Source: JBEICQ01 sp046297395 (GTDB lineage Bacteria; Bacteroidota; Bacteroidia; UBA4408). From it: a stretch of DNA of 7,511 bases. Both the position numbers and the translations under genes were made by a program. Location: NCBI GenBank assembly GCA_046297395.1, contig JBKCNM010000061.1:1-7511 (forward strand). Reading direction: 5' to 3'. The first letter of the stretch is position 1. Each line of letters opens with the position of its first letter. The notes below the pieces were generated by a model, which saw only the letters and a list, made by a program, of their open reading frames with translations, was not told the origin of the DNA and made no database searches. Below, one piece after another: positions 6,940 through 7,511 of this stretch.

Positions 6940-6943
6940 GCCG

Positions 6944-7492
6944 ATGAATACATCTCCCGGCACCATTGTCCTGCATGATAAAAAATTTGTGCCACATATT
7001 TCCGAATCTGTTATCAGAAAGGCCGTAACCGAAGTAGCCGGGCAAATTAACCGGGATTACAAGGATACCTCTCCCCTGTTCCTCGGTGTGCTTAATGGCT
7101 GCTTTATGTTTGCAGCGGATCTCATGAAGGAAATCGACCTTGATTGCGAAATTGCTTTTGTGCGTTTGGCTTCCTACAGTGGAACAGCATCAACCGGCAA
7201 GGTTAAACAACTTTTTGGCATGGACGCCTCTGTTAAAGGCCGCCACCTGATTGTGGTGGAAGACATTGTTGATAGCGGACATACCCTCACTTATCTCATA
7301 GAGCAGATAAAAGCTTTTGAACCTGCCTCTCTGAAAATAGCCACCATGCTGTTTAAACCCGAAGCCTACAAAGGAAATTTCCCGGTTGATTATGTAGGCT
7401 TGCGCACCGGAAATGAGTTTTTGGTGGGATATGGTTTGGATTATAACGGCAAAGGAAGACAACTGCGCGATATCTATATCCTCTCTGAATGA
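6944..7492 (+). CDS. hpt: Hypoxanthine phosphoribosyltransferase
   Basis: A complete 182-residue type I phosphoribosyltransferase of the purine salvage pathway. It joins hypoxanthine (and often guanine) to PRPP, giving IMP or GMP, in the cytoplasm. Visible landmarks are the pyrophosphate-binding loop LNGCF (50-54), the flexible loop SYSGTASTGKV (78-88), the PRPP motif VVEDIVDSGHT (104-114) with the acidic pair Glu106/Asp107, Lys138 in the purine-site region, VDYVG (148-152) and LVGYGLDY (160-167) near the C-terminus. Length is standard. The ATG is the only possible standard start: an in-frame stop lies at 6920-6922 and the next Met is residue 55. No Shine-Dalgarno is seen; a promoter-like element sits directly ahead. 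It is divergent from the kinase and may be translationally coupled to a following gene. Confidence 0.96.
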   Translation: MNTSPGTIVLHDKKFVPHISESVIRKAVTEVAGQINRDYKDTSPLFLGVLNGCFMFAADLMKEIDLDCEIAFVRLASYSGTASTGKVKQLFGMDASVKGRHLIVVEDIVDSGHTLTYLIEQIKAFEPASLKIATMLFKPEAYKGNFPVDYVGLRTGNEFLVGYGLDYNGKGRQLRDIYILSE

Positions 7493-7511
7493 GCCGTCTC
7501 AAAGTTACGCT
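7489..7511 (+). CDS. Possible start of a further gene, cut by the window
   Basis: An ATG at 7489 overlaps the hpt stop as ATGA and opens the frame MSRLKVT to the window edge. The overlap is typical of translational coupling, but seven codons are too few to identify a product. Confidence 0.25.

Larger units (their letters stand above)
6517..6943. other. Divergent intergenic region between the kinase and hpt
   Basis: This 427-bp, AT-rich stretch holds no gene I can recognise. It contains a candidate kinase promoter, an FNR-type dyad (6756-6771) and a candidate hpt promoter. A plus-strand frame of 52 codons (6673-6831) and minus-strand open stretches with protein-like composition are present but unsupported. 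It is unusually long for a simple divergent promoter, which leaves room for regulation or for a decayed gene. Confidence 0.6.

Noticed and set aside
1..7511. CRISPR arrays, transposon ends, tRNA genes, prophage or defence genes
   Set aside because: I saw no regularly spaced repeats, transposase motifs, tRNA cloverleaf or defence-system motifs; the window is mostly housekeeping and signalling genes.

Overview
This 7.5 kb window looks like the chromosome of a member of the Bacteroidetes. The evidence is the protein styles (the phosphohexomutase N-terminus SLITSISGIRGTIGG, a compact Hpt, a soluble GAF/PAS hybrid kinase), the general lack of Shine-Dalgarno sequences, and exact or near matches to the Bacteroidetes -7 promoter element TAnnTTTG ahead of rnpB, hpt and the kinase. 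I see no mobile elements, CRISPR array, tRNA or rRNA.

Layout from right to left on the minus strand: a 933-residue hybrid sensor kinase (6516 to 3715); the RNase P RNA gene rnpB (about 3619 to 3226); an alpha-D-phosphohexomutase of the GlmM type (3123 to 1723); a NifS/IscS-type cysteine desulfurase (1719 to 580), only 3 nt behind the mutase; and a partial hemerythrin-domain protein of the RIC/YtfE/ScdA iron-sulfur repair family (495 to beyond position 1). The last gene has no ATG and is easy to miss. On the plus strand, hypoxanthine phosphoribosyltransferase (6944 to 7492) is divergent from the kinase across a 427-bp gap. The first codons of another gene may overlap its stop.

Functionally, mutase and desulfurase form a tight pair that serves cell-wall precursor synthesis and sulfur mobilisation. 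The desulfurase is followed by a likely Fe-S repair protein, so Fe-S assembly and repair are side by side. Between them is a dyad with TGAT-N4-ATCA geometry, as in CRP/FNR-family operators. A second, consensus-like dyad (TTTGAT-N4-ATCAAA) lies in the kinase/hpt gap. The kinase's first PAS domain resembles the flavin-binding PAS domains of NifL and Aer. Together these suggest, without proving, a redox or nitric-oxide theme.

Two start-site corrections matter. The mutase frame can be extended upstream to an ATG at 3279, but that ATG lies inside rnpB, and the conserved protein starts at GTG 3123. The RIC-like gene most likely starts at TTG 495 behind an AGGAG.
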